This document shows positions 1 to 8,130 of a stretch of DNA of 59,319 nucleotides, piece by piece (the stretch's first letter is position 1; the number at the start of each line of letters is the position of its first letter). The translations under genes were made by a program, and so were the position numbers. Origin of the DNA: an uncultured Clostridia bacterium. Lineage in GTDB: Bacteria > Bacillota > Clostridia > Oscillospirales > Acutalibacteraceae. Below the pieces are notes generated by a model. That model was not told the origin of the DNA, did not search any database, and worked only from the letters and a program-made list of their open reading frames with translations. The stretch covers positions 1-59,319 of the forward strand of contig CALEJF010000019.1 in the NCBI GenBank assembly GCA_937898625.1, in the 5' to 3' direction.

Positions 1-66
1 GTGTCACCGCAGGTGACGGAAGGGGGGATAAAAAGAATTCGACAAATTCAAATTTGTTTTACACAA

Positions 67-97
67 AAAATTAAGGTGGGAATGTATCCCACCTCAT
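67..97 (-). terminator. Rho-independent terminator after the ACT gene
   Basis: The inverted repeat AGGTGGGA (74-81) / TCCCACCT (87-94) is followed, read on the minus strand, by AATTTTTTG. It lies just after the stop codon of the double-ACT gene and would end the minus-strand operon. Another small hairpin, GTCACC-GCA-GGTGAC, lies at 4-18 beyond it. Confidence 0.75.
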
Positions 98-99
98 CT

Positions 100-531
100 T
101 TAGAGTTTATCAACATCGGCGTCGGTAATCATATGGAATCCTGCATCTTCAAGAGCTTTTTCCGCTGCTTCATTATCAGCAACACGAAGAACAACGTAAG
201 CGTGTTTTTCTGTTCGAGCCATAAATGCGTAAAGATATTCCATATTGATATTAGCACTATCAAGGACTTCAAGAGCCTTTGAGAGTTTACCGGGCTGGTC
301 GCCGATTTTAACACCTACAACATCGGTTAATTTAAGGAGATACCCTGCCTCTGTCAAGGCTTTAATTGCAGTGTCGTTATCATTTACAATAAGACGAAGA
401 ATACCAAAATCCTGTGTATCCGCAATTGAAAGTGCCCTCATATTAACATTGTTTTTCGCAAGGACATCCGTGATGTTTACAAGTGTTCCCTGTTTGTTTT
501 CAACGAAAATAGTTAGTTGTTTTAATGACAT
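100..531 (-). CDS. Double ACT-domain protein (amino-acid-binding regulator)
   Basis: A 143-residue protein made of two ACT domains and nothing else. The first covers about residues 3-65 (starting LTIFVENKQGTLVNITDVLA) and the second about 70-140 (VVGVKIGDQPGKLSKALEVL). ACT pairs bind amino acids at their interface. Stand-alone double-ACT proteins are commonly found beside phenylacetate-CoA ligase and indolepyruvate oxidoreductase genes, as here. It starts 18 bases after the paaK-like gene, has a good AGGGGAAT ribosome binding site, and lies in the same transcript downstream of the Phe T-box. It probably senses an aromatic amino acid and modulates the neighbouring enzymes, but ligand and target are inferred from context only. 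Confidence 0.85.
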   Translation of the reverse strand: MSLKQLTIFVENKQGTLVNITDVLAKNNVNMRALSIADTQDFGILRLIVNDNDTAIKALTEAGYLLKLTDVVGVKIGDQPGKLSKALEVLDSANINMEYLYAFMARTEKHAYVVLRVADNEAAEKALEDAGFHMITDADVDKL

Positions 532-549
532 TGTATATTCCCCTTTCTA

Positions 550-1860
550 TTAGTCGTAAAGTTTACGCTTATCAATAACACGAACTGCTTTGCCTTCACT
601 ACGAGCAATACTCTTTGGTGCAACAAGGTGAACCGCAGGGTTAATGCCGAGCATAACTTTCATAGCGTTTGCAAGTGCTTTTTCCTGTTTTGTAATACCG
701 CCAACTGTATCAGAGAAGGTATCGGGATTCATTTCAACAAGAACATCGAATGTATCATTATTATTAACTCTGTCAATAATAATCTGATAGTTTGGTTGAT
801 AACCCTCGTTAAGAAGTACAGTTTCAATCTGACTCGGGAATACGTTAACACCACGGATAATAAGCATATCGTCACTTCTGCCCATCGGTTTTGCCATCTT
901 AATAAATGTTCTGCCACAGGAGCATTTTTCACGGGTAAGAACACATATATCCCTTGTGCGATAACGAAGAAGCGGGAATGCCTCTTTATCAAGTGCGGTG
1001 AAAACAAGTTCACCCTTACTGCCCTCAGGTAAAACCTCGCCTGTTTCAGGGTCAATAATCTCTGCAAGGAAATGGTCCTCGTTAATGTGCATACCTGTTT
1101 GCTCTTCACATTCAAATGATACACCGGGACCTGATGTTTCTGTAAGTCCGTAAATATCGTAAGCCTTGATGCCCAGTGTTTCTTCAATCTGGTGACGCAT
1201 TTCGTTAGTCCAAGCCTCTGCACCGAAGATACCTGCTTTAAGAGGAATTTTATCAGGTGTGTAACCCTGCTCTTTAAGAGATTCGCCAATATATGCTGCG
1301 TAAGACGGTGTACAGCAGAGAATTGTGGAATTAAGGTCCATCATAAACTGAATCTGTCTTTCGGTATTGCCCGATGACATAGGAAGTGTAAGGCAACCCA
1401 CCTTGTGTCCGCCACCGTGAAGACCTGCACCACCTGTGAAAAGTCCGTAACCATAAGCCACTTGCAAAACATCTTCATTTGAGCCACCTGCTGCAACGAT
1501 TGCACGAGCGCAACAGTCCTCCCACAAATCAACGTCGTGCTGAGTGTAGAATGCAACTACACGACGACCGGTTGTACCTGATGTTGAGTGAATTCTCACA
1601 CATTCATTAAGTGGTTTTGCGAGTAATCCGTAAGGGTAAGCATCCCTTAAATCTGATTTTGATAAGAAAGGGAGTTTGTGCAAATCCTCAATACCTTTAA
1701 TGTCGTCAGGTGTAACACCTTTTTCGTCCATTAAATTCTTGTAGTAAGGCACATTTTCATAAACGTGCTTTACTTGTTTCACCAATTTTTCTGATTGAAG
1801 TTTTTTGATTTCTTCAACAGGCATGGTTTCCATTTCTTTCTGATAATAACGCTTTTCCAT
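550..1860 (-). CDS. paaK: Phenylacetate-CoA ligase (PaaK-like, AMP-forming)
   Basis: A 436-residue adenylate-forming enzyme of the PaaK family, of normal family length. It should activate phenylacetate or related aryl acetates to the CoA thioester with ATP. Visible motifs are the adenylation loop STSGTTGRRVVAFYT (about residue 95), the YGLTETSGPG block, the CxC pair in REKCSCGRTF, and the C-terminal RGVNVFPSQIE segment typical of PaaK. The reading frame is open for a further 76 codons upstream, but that stretch is the T-box leader. The start is therefore MEKRYYQ at 1860, which follows an AGGACG-type site. It is the first gene behind a phenylalanine T-box and is followed by a double-ACT gene. 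With the nearby iorAB it can run phenylpyruvate to phenylacetyl-CoA chemistry in either direction. Phe control favours biosynthetic use of phenylacetate. Confidence 0.9.
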   Translation of the reverse strand: MEKRYYQKEMETMPVEEIKKLQSEKLVKQVKHVYENVPYYKNLMDEKGVTPDDIKGIEDLHKLPFLSKSDLRDAYPYGLLAKPLNECVRIHSTSGTTGRRVVAFYTQHDVDLWEDCCARAIVAAGGSNEDVLQVAYGYGLFTGGAGLHGGGHKVGCLTLPMSSGNTERQIQFMMDLNSTILCCTPSYAAYIGESLKEQGYTPDKIPLKAGIFGAEAWTNEMRHQIEETLGIKAYDIYGLTETSGPGVSFECEEQTGMHINEDHFLAEIIDPETGEVLPEGSKGELVFTALDKEAFPLLRYRTRDICVLTREKCSCGRTFIKMAKPMGRSDDMLIIRGVNVFPSQIETVLLNEGYQPNYQIIIDRVNNNDTFDVLVEMNPDTFSDTVGGITKQEKALANAMKVMLGINPAVHLVAPKSIARSEGKAVRVIDKRKLYD

Positions 1861-1908
1861 TTTGTTTTCGTCCTTTCTGCAATTTGCTATGGGTTTTTGG
1901 AGTGCAGA

Positions 1909-2188
1909 AGCAAACAAAAAAGTCCTCTGCATTCCGATTCGGAACACAGAGGACGAGAATTTTCCCGTGGTACCACCTCTATTTACCATTACTTCACAGT
2001 AACGGCCTCCGAGTGCTGACACACCCTTGTCGATATAACGGTCGAACCCGTTTGACCTACACAGAAAAACCTTCAGCCAACGACTCACGGAATGAATTCA
2101 CCGACTTTACATTACTGCATTACACCTTCCGCAGCTCTCTTTGAATGATATTTTCGGATACTATTTTCCGTTCAAGCGTCTTTATTAC
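1909..2188 (-). promoter_or_regulatory. T-box riboswitch, predicted phenylalanine-specific (UUC)
   Basis: The minus-strand leader carries the diagnostic T-box sequence GGTGGTACCACGG (around 1966-1978). It also has an AGAGAG-type stem I start near 2135-2142 and a terminator hairpin, GTCCTCTG / CAGAGGAC (1922-1954), followed by a run of T. In the stem I internal loop the string GTGAATTCATTCCG places the specifier codon TTC at 2096-2094, after GAA and before A. This is the same arrangement as in the pheS leader of this window. Uncharged tRNA-Phe would stabilise the antiterminator and switch on paaK and the ACT gene. The T-box assignment is firm; the Phe specificity is read from one loop and is likely but unproven. 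Confidence 0.9.
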
Positions 2189-2194
2189 TTTAAC

Positions 2195-2223
2195 ATATTA
2201 GCACCTTAAATGTACAAAGTCAA
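2195..2223 (-). promoter_or_regulatory. Sigma-A promoter of the T-box/paaK transcript
   Basis: On the minus strand TTGACT (2223-2218), a 17-base spacer and TAATAT (2200-2195) lie just before the T-box leader. It sits between iorB and paaK, so the ligase and ACT gene have their own start apart from iorAB. Confidence 0.75.
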
Positions 2224-2242
2224 GTAGTTTTCTAAAAAATTT

Positions 2243-2815
2243 TTATGAGTTATAGCCTAAATCAAATGCTTTTTTGTTCATCTCAACAAACTTTGGAGCA
2301 ACAGTATTTTCGATTGCTGTTATCCATCTTTCGTAAGGAATGTCAAAGTATTTTGCAGCCTTACCCATAAGGACAATGTTAACTGCTTTTACAGAACCTG
2401 CCTGTTCAGCAAGTGAGAGTGCATCAAGTGCATCAATACTTACACCCTTTGCAGTTAGCTCTTGGAGGACATTTTCAGGATATTCTGCCGCACCGATAAT
2501 AATGGGCATTGGGTCGATTTGCTGTGTATTTACAACGATTTTGCCGTCTTTTTTAAGGAATTTAGCATATCTTCCCGCTTCAAGTTTTTCAAATGAGATA
2601 ATAATATCTGCTTCACCGTCTGTAATGATTGGTGAATAAACTTTATCACCAAAACGAACATAAGTTACAACAGAGCCTCCACGCTGACTCATACCGTGAA
2701 CTTCGCTGACTTTTACATCGTAACCCTCGTCAACAAGAAGACGACCTAATAATTTAGATGCCAACAAACTACCTTGTCCACCTACACCAACTATCATAAC
2801 ACTAACAGTTTTCAT
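2243..2815 (-). CDS. iorB: Indolepyruvate:ferredoxin oxidoreductase, beta subunit
   Basis: A 190-residue gamma-domain-type subunit of the 2-oxoacid:ferredoxin oxidoreductase family. The start MIVGVGGQGSLLASKLL has the glycine-rich motif of this subunit, and GMSQRGGSV is the second typical block. With IorA it converts arylpyruvates (indolepyruvate, phenylpyruvate, hydroxyphenylpyruvate) and CoA to aryl-acetyl-CoA, CO2 and reduced ferredoxin, or the reverse. It begins 15 bases after iorA with a strong GGAGGGGG site, so the two subunits are translated from one message. No terminator is seen before the following T-box promoter. Confidence 0.93.
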   Translation of the reverse strand: MKTVSVMIVGVGGQGSLLASKLLGRLLVDEGYDVKVSEVHGMSQRGGSVVTYVRFGDKVYSPIITDGEADIIISFEKLEAGRYAKFLKKDGKIVVNTQQIDPMPIIIGAAEYPENVLQELTAKGVSIDALDALSLAEQAGSVKAVNIVLMGKAAKYFDIPYERWITAIENTVAPKFVEMNKKAFDLGYNS

Positions 2816-2830
2816 TTTTAAGCCCCCTCC

Positions 2831-4555
2831 CTAAACAATTGCATCAAAGGCACAAAGTTGCTTACAAACTCCACAACCTACGCACAATGTTGCATCAATT
2901 CTTGCCTTACCGTCTTTCATACTGATTGCAGGACAACCAAGTGTCATACATCTCTTACAAGATTTACATTTATCTGCATCCACCTTCAAAGTTGCTTCGT
3001 GCTTAACGGATTTTAAAAGCACACAAGGTCTGCGAGAAATAATAACTGACGGCTCCTCTGTTGCCAATTCTTCTTTGATAACATCGTTACAAGCCTTTAA
3101 ATCATATGGGTCAACAACCTTTACACGGTTGATACCGAGAGCCTTACAAAGAGACTCAAGGTCAACTTTTGCAGCGGGGTCACCCTTAATGTTATAGCCT
3201 GTTGTTGGGTTCTGCTGATGACCTGTCATTCCTGTAATTGAGTTATCAAGGATAATAACAGTTGAATTTGTAGCATTATAAGCCACATTCACAAGTCCTG
3301 TCATACCTGAATGCATAAATGTTGAGTCACCGATAACTGCAACACTCTTTTTCTCTGCCTCCTTACCTCTTGCAAGGTTAAAACCGTGAAGTCCTGAAAT
3401 TGACGCACCCATACAGAGAGTTGAGTCAAGAGCATTGAGCGGTGGCACTGCGCCAAGAGTATAACAACCGATGTCACCGAGTGCTGTAATCTTATTTTTT
3501 GCAAGTGTGTAGAAAAGACCTCTGTGGGGACAACCTGCACACATCATTGGTGGACGGTTTGGAATAACTGAATCGGCAGAAACACTTTCAGGCATTTCCA
3601 TTCCGAATGCTTTTGCAATAGTTGCTTGTGAAAACTCACCTAAAATTGAAAATTTCTCTTTACCGATACAATCTATACCAAGGGATTTTACGTGGTTTTC
3701 AATGAATGGGTCAAGTTCTTCAATTACATAGAGGGTTTTAACCTTTGATGCAAAATCTTTGATAAGTTTTACCGGTAATGGGTATGACATACCGATTTTA
3801 AGGATACTTGCACTATCCCCCATAACCTCTTTCACATACTGATATGAACAACCAGATGTGATGATACCGATTTCGTCAGAGTTCATTTCAACTGCATTAT
3901 ACTCACAGGTTTCTGCAAACTCTTGTAAAGCCAATGTTCTTTCTTCAACTATTGGGTGACGCTTAATGGCATTACCCGGCATCATAATGTATTTTGCAGG
4001 GTTCTTTTCGTAATCCTTGAGTGTTGCAGGCACTTTTTCACCTGTTTCAACAATTGACTGACTGTGTGCAATTCTTGTGCACATACGAAGAAGAACAGGA
4101 GTGTCAAATTTTTCTGACAACTCAAAAGCATTTTTCGCAAATGTATATGCTTCCATTGAATCGGCAGGTTCAAGCATTGGCACTTTTGATGCCATAGCAT
4201 AGTGACGAGAATCCTGCTCATTCTGTGATGAGTGCATAGCAGGGTCATCAGCAACGCAGATTACAAGACCACCATTAACACCTGTATATGAAAGTGTGAA
4301 AAGCGGGTCTGCGGCAACATTAAGACCAACGTGTTTCATAGCACAAGCAGAACGAGCACCTGCAAGGCTTGAGCCGAATGCAACTTCACAAGCAACCTTT
4401 TCATTTGGTGCCCACTCACTATGTATATCATCAAATTTGCTTAAAAACTCTGTAATTTCAGTTGACGGTGTTCCCGGGTAACTTGAAACAACACCCAAAC
4501 CACCATCGTGCAATCCCTCTGCGACTGCCTGATTACCTATCAATAACTTTTTCAT
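2831..4555 (-). CDS. iorA: Indolepyruvate:ferredoxin oxidoreductase, alpha subunit
   Basis: A 574-residue TPP- and Fe-S-dependent subunit. The N-terminal pyrimidine-binding domain starts with SSYPGTPSTEITEF. The TPP/PP domain (about residues 345-510) contains GDIGCYTLGAVPP and GDSTFMHSGMTGL. The C-terminal ferredoxin domain has two clusters, CKSCKRCMTLGCP and CVGCGVCKQLC. Length and order match archaeal and clostridial IorA. It lies 24 bases after an acyl-CoA ligase gene and just ahead of iorB, making a ligase-iorA-iorB operon. The enzyme links aromatic amino-acid fermentation, or the reductive synthesis of arylpyruvates, to the ferredoxin pool in the cytoplasm. Confidence 0.95.
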   Translation of the reverse strand: MKKLLIGNQAVAEGLHDGGLGVVSSYPGTPSTEITEFLSKFDDIHSEWAPNEKVACEVAFGSSLAGARSACAMKHVGLNVAADPLFTLSYTGVNGGLVICVADDPAMHSSQNEQDSRHYAMASKVPMLEPADSMEAYTFAKNAFELSEKFDTPVLLRMCTRIAHSQSIVETGEKVPATLKDYEKNPAKYIMMPGNAIKRHPIVEERTLALQEFAETCEYNAVEMNSDEIGIITSGCSYQYVKEVMGDSASILKIGMSYPLPVKLIKDFASKVKTLYVIEELDPFIENHVKSLGIDCIGKEKFSILGEFSQATIAKAFGMEMPESVSADSVIPNRPPMMCAGCPHRGLFYTLAKNKITALGDIGCYTLGAVPPLNALDSTLCMGASISGLHGFNLARGKEAEKKSVAVIGDSTFMHSGMTGLVNVAYNATNSTVIILDNSITGMTGHQQNPTTGYNIKGDPAAKVDLESLCKALGINRVKVVDPYDLKACNDVIKEELATEEPSVIISRRPCVLLKSVKHEATLKVDADKCKSCKRCMTLGCPAISMKDGKARIDATLCVGCGVCKQLCAFDAIV

Positions 4556-4579
4556 ATTCCGTTCTCTTTTCTATAATAA

Positions 4580-6214
4580 TTATGATTTGTTCTGTGAATC
4601 AACAAGACCTTCTGCACCGTAGATTTTGCGGAGTTTTGGTTTTTCAATTTTACCAGTTGGATTTCTTGGTACATCTGCAAAAATAATCTTACGAGGTCTT
4701 TTATATCGTGGTAAATTCATACAGAATTCGTTGATTTCCTCTTCTGTACAAGTCATATCCTTTTTAACTTCAATAATTGCAGTTGCAATTTCGCCAAGTC
4801 GCTTATCAGGAAGACCGATAACTGCAACGTCCTTGATTTTTTCGTATCCTGCAAGGAAGTTTTCAATCTGTACGGGGTAGAGATTTTCGCCACCTGAGAT
4901 AATAACATCCTTTTTACGGTCAACAAGGTATATAAATCCATCTTCATCAAGCATAGCCATATCGCCTGTTAAAAGCCAACCGTCTTTAAGAGTTGCGTTA
5001 GTTGCTTCTTCATCACGGTAGTAGCAGGTCATAACACCGGGACCTTTTAGGCAAAGTTCACCAACATCGCCCTGCGGTACTTCATTTCCGTCAGGGTCAA
5101 TAATCTTTGTCTGCCAACCATAACCGGGAACACCAATTGCACCAACCTTATGCACATTCTCAACACCCAAATGAACTGCACCGGGGCCGATTGACTCGGA
5201 AAGTCCGTAGTTTGTATCATACTGCTGATTAGGGAAATATTCAAGCCAACGTTTAATAAGGCTTTGTGGAACAGGTTGTGCACCTATGTGCATAAGCCTC
5301 CAGTTAGAGAAATCAAATTCATTCAAATCAATCTCGCCACTATCAATGGCATTGAGTATATCCTGTGCCCACGGTACAAGAAGCCATACAATTGTGCACT
5401 TTTCTTCACTTGCAACTTTAAGGATATTTCTTGACTGTGTACCTTTAAGAATAATTGCTTTTGAACCACTTAAAAGACTACCAAACCAATGCATTTTTGC
5501 ACCTGTGTGGTAAAGTGGCGGAATACAAAGGAAGCAGTCATCCTTTGTTTGGTTATGGTGAGCCTGTTCACAACGGCAAGAATGAATAAGGCTTTCGTGA
5601 TTATGTAAAATCGCCTTGGGGAAGCCCGTTGTTCCCGACGAGAAGTAAATAGCTGCATCGTCGGACTCCTCAAGCCAACATCCGTGGAAACTGCTTGAAC
5701 ATTCCGAAACAAGTTCATTATAATCGTCTGCGAAAGCAGGACAACTTGCTCCAAAATAAATAAGTTTGCATTTTTTACTGATTTTATCTGCAACAGCCTC
5801 AACACGACCAACAAATTCGTTACCAAAAATAAGTACATCTGCCTCAGCCAAATCAAGGCAATAGTCAATTTCGTCAGATGAGTAACGGAAATTAAGCGGT
5901 ACTACCAAAGCGCCTGTTTTTAATATACCAAAGTATATTGGCAACCAATCAATACAGTTCATTAAAAGAATTGCAACTTTATTTCCTTTACCTATTCCAT
6001 TATGTGTGAGCATATTTGCAAAGCGATTTGCTTTTTCTTCAAATACTCCCCAAGTAATCTCTCGTCTGTATGGACGCCTTGCACCAGGTTCAACAAGCTC
6101 AAATTCACTCCAAGTGATTCGTCGGGTCTCCGGTTGCTCGGGATTGATTTCAACTAATGCCACATCATTTGGAAATTCACGGGCATTTTTTTCAAGTAAG
6201 TGTACGATTGTCAT
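4580..6214 (-). CDS. AMP-forming acyl/aryl-CoA synthetase
   Basis: A 544-residue class I adenylate-forming ligase. It shows the ATP-binding loop IYFSSGTTGFPKA (about residue 190), the YGLSESIGPG block, the hinge GDMAMLDEDGFIYLVDRKKD and the C-terminal catalytic lysine in NPTGKIEKPK. It is a different subfamily from PaaK and closer to fatty-acid or aryl-acid CoA ligases. The start at 6214 has GGAGAA eight bases upstream. It is the first gene of the iorAB operon, which suggests an aryl or branched-chain acid as substrate. One oddity: near the N terminus two similar segments follow each other, RRITWSEFELVE and RREITWGVFEEKAN, about 20 residues apart. This may be a small internal duplication. Confidence 0.85.
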   Translation of the reverse strand: MTIVHLLEKNAREFPNDVALVEINPEQPETRRITWSEFELVEPGARRPYRREITWGVFEEKANRFANMLTHNGIGKGNKVAILLMNCIDWLPIYFGILKTGALVVPLNFRYSSDEIDYCLDLAEADVLIFGNEFVGRVEAVADKISKKCKLIYFGASCPAFADDYNELVSECSSSFHGCWLEESDDAAIYFSSGTTGFPKAILHNHESLIHSCRCEQAHHNQTKDDCFLCIPPLYHTGAKMHWFGSLLSGSKAIILKGTQSRNILKVASEEKCTIVWLLVPWAQDILNAIDSGEIDLNEFDFSNWRLMHIGAQPVPQSLIKRWLEYFPNQQYDTNYGLSESIGPGAVHLGVENVHKVGAIGVPGYGWQTKIIDPDGNEVPQGDVGELCLKGPGVMTCYYRDEEATNATLKDGWLLTGDMAMLDEDGFIYLVDRKKDVIISGGENLYPVQIENFLAGYEKIKDVAVIGLPDKRLGEIATAIIEVKKDMTCTEEEINEFCMNLPRYKRPRKIIFADVPRNPTGKIEKPKLRKIYGAEGLVDSQNKS

Positions 6215-6296
6215 AATGTGTTCTCCAAAAATTGTAATATCTTGATATTTTACTTTACTATCGACAAAAAATCAATAGAATTGACAAAAAGAAAAA

Positions 6297-6348
6297 ATTA
6301 TATTTCGCCTATTGACAAAACTGCTTTAAAGTGCTAAACTTTAAAGCA
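6297..6348. promoter_or_regulatory. Divergent control region with perfect inverted repeat
   Basis: TGCTTTAAAG (6322-6331) and CTTTAAAGCA (6339-6348) form a perfect 10-bp inverted repeat with a 7-base spacer. The repeat contains the -10 box of the plus-strand symporter promoter. A TATAAT on the minus strand (6302-6297) could serve the ligase-ior operon, although its -35 is poor and would fall inside the repeat. The arrangement suits an operator for a dimeric regulator acting on both sides; the regulator is unknown. Confidence 0.5.
6312..6340 (+). promoter_or_regulatory. Sigma-A promoter of the symporter gene
   Basis: TTGACA (6312-6317), a 17-base spacer and TAAACT (6335-6340). The -10 box lies in the loop and right arm of the inverted repeat, so a bound protein would block or modulate RNA polymerase. 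Confidence 0.6.
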
Positions 6349-6412
6349 CTGAAGCAAATATACCACATTATCACTTGTTTGTCAAGTAATATTTATGTAA
6401 AGGAGTGATTTT

Positions 6413-7996
6413 ATGACAACAACAATGATGATTAGTATACCAATGCTTATATGTTTCTTTGCTCTTATGATAGGTGTCGGTTTCTATTGCAGAAAAAATG
6501 CAACCGATGTTAACGGGTTTGTGTTAGGCGGTCGTGCAGTCGGCCCTTGGCTTACAGCTTTCGCATTCGGCACATCATATTTCTCCGCAGTTATCTTTGT
6601 TGGTTATGCAGGTCAGTTTGGCTGGAATTTTGGTCTTGCCTCTACTTGGATTGGTCTTGGTAACGCATTCATAGGCTCACTTCTTGCGTGGAGTGTTTTG
6701 GGAAGAAGAACAAGGGTTATGACGCAGCATCTCGATTCAAAAACAATGCCCGACTTCTTTGAAAAGAGATATGACTCGAAAACACTTAAAATTGTAGCAT
6801 CTATAATAGTATTTATTTTCCTTATCCCCTACACTGCATCTCTTTACAACGGACTTTCTTCACTTTTTAATAATGTATTTGAAATTCCATACGCCGTAAT
6901 TGTTATTGCAATGGCTTTTCTTACAGGTATTTATGTTATTTTTGGCGGATATATGGCAACTGCAATTAACGATTTCATTCAGGGAGTTATTATGCTTGTG
7001 GGAATCATCGTAGTTATTGCTGCAGTTCTTATGAAAAACGGTGGATTTACACAGGCTGTTGCAAGTCTTACAACTGAAGCAGGCGCAGAATTCACATCAA
7101 TGTTCGGTCCTAACCCTATTTTCCTTTTCTTTGTCGTTATGCTTACCTCCCTTGGCACCTGGGGACTTCCGCAAATGGTTGGTAAATTCTACTCAATCAA
7201 GGACGAAGGCTCAATCAAAAAAGGTACTATTATCTCCACCTTTTTTGCAATAATTGTCGCAGGTGGTTGCTACTTTCTTGGTGGCTTTGGCCGTCTCTAC
7301 AAGGAAGAAATGATTGCAGGAGGATACATTTCAGAAACAGGTGCAGTTATGTTCGACAAGGTTGTACCTACAATTCTTTCAGACCTTGCTCCTGTAATTG
7401 TAGCACTCGTTATTGTGCTTGTGCTTTCCGCATCAATGTCAACACTTTCCTCACTTGTACTTACATCATCTTCAACACTTACACTTGATGTTATTAAGCC
7501 AAGACTTGAAAAGAAAAAGGTAGTTGACGATAAAAAAAGTATCCTCATTCTTCGAATATTCATTGTTTTCTTCATCGCAATTTCTGCAATTATCGCAATT
7601 CTCAAGGATACTGTCTGGGCAGACTCTGTATTTATTGCACAAATGATGGGTGTTTCATGGGGTGCTTTGGCAGGAGCTTTCCTTGCCCCGTTCCTCTACG
7701 GCTTATACTGGAAAAAGACTACAAAAGCAGCAGTTGTAACAAGCTTCATTTTCGGCACGGGGCTTGAAATTATACAGTTACTTATAAGCATCGGTCTCTT
7801 TAAGCCAACAACACCGATTTTAAGCCTTGTTTTCACAAATTCACTTTACTCAGGCGTTTTTGCTATGGTTGGAGGACTTATTTTAGTACCAATCGTCAGT
7901 TTGCTTACACAAAAGACCTTGCCAAACAATGTGAATGAAAAATTCAGTTGCTATGATAAAAAAGTAACAACATCCGTTACAAATTCATTAGGATAA
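6413..7996 (+). CDS. Sodium:solute symporter (SSS family)
   Basis: A 527-residue membrane protein with about 13 hydrophobic segments, starting with SIPMLICFFALMIGVGFY. Family marks are FVLGGRAVGPWLTAFAFGTS after the first helix, the region GGYMATAINDFIQGVIM, and SASMSTLSSLVLTSSSTLT for the sodium site. It resembles the PutP/PanF branch that imports proline, pantothenate or organic acids with Na+; the substrate cannot be told. It is transcribed away from the aryl-acid ligase-ior operon and shares its control region, so an aromatic or carboxylic acid is a reasonable guess. RBS AAAGGAGTG precedes the ATG. A clear terminator follows. Confidence 0.88.
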   Translation: MTTTMMISIPMLICFFALMIGVGFYCRKNATDVNGFVLGGRAVGPWLTAFAFGTSYFSAVIFVGYAGQFGWNFGLASTWIGLGNAFIGSLLAWSVLGRRTRVMTQHLDSKTMPDFFEKRYDSKTLKIVASIIVFIFLIPYTASLYNGLSSLFNNVFEIPYAVIVIAMAFLTGIYVIFGGYMATAINDFIQGVIMLVGIIVVIAAVLMKNGGFTQAVASLTTEAGAEFTSMFGPNPIFLFFVVMLTSLGTWGLPQMVGKFYSIKDEGSIKKGTIISTFFAIIVAGGCYFLGGFGRLYKEEMIAGGYISETGAVMFDKVVPTILSDLAPVIVALVIVLVLSASMSTLSSLVLTSSSTLTLDVIKPRLEKKKVVDDKKSILILRIFIVFFIAISAIIAILKDTVWADSVFIAQMMGVSWGALAGAFLAPFLYGLYWKKTTKAAVVTSFIFGTGLEIIQLLISIGLFKPTTPILSLVFTNSLYSGVFAMVGGLILVPIVSLLTQKTLPNNVNEKFSCYDKKVTTSVTNSLG

Positions 7997-8012
7997 AAAA
8001 CATATAAAACCA

Positions 8013-8053
8013 AACCACCTGAAAAGAATTCATTTCTCTTCAGGTGGTTTTTA
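8013..8053 (+). terminator. Terminator of the symporter gene
   Basis: AACCACCTGAA (8013-8023) pairs with TTCAGGTGGTT (8039-8049), followed by a run of T. Confidence 0.85.
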
Positions 8054-8081
8054 TTTGAAAACTTAAATTCAAGCAAATGAA

Positions 8082-8104
8082 ATGGCGAGGGGTAACCTCG
8101 CCAT
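8082..8104 (-). terminator. Hairpin after groEL
   Basis: ATGGCGAGG / CCTCGCCAT with a five-base loop. It lies just downstream of the groEL stop on the minus strand, but the following T run is broken. It may be a weak terminator or one of the GC-rich REP-like hairpins scattered in this genome. Confidence 0.5.
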
Positions 8105-8130
8105 ACACATTTTATTCAATTCAGCATTTA

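Noticed and set aside
1861..2088. In-frame extension of the paaK-like protein by 76 residues upstream
   Set aside because: The stretch is the T-box leader with terminator and T-box sequence. Homologous PaaK proteins start at the MEKRYYQ-type methionine, which has its own ribosome binding site.
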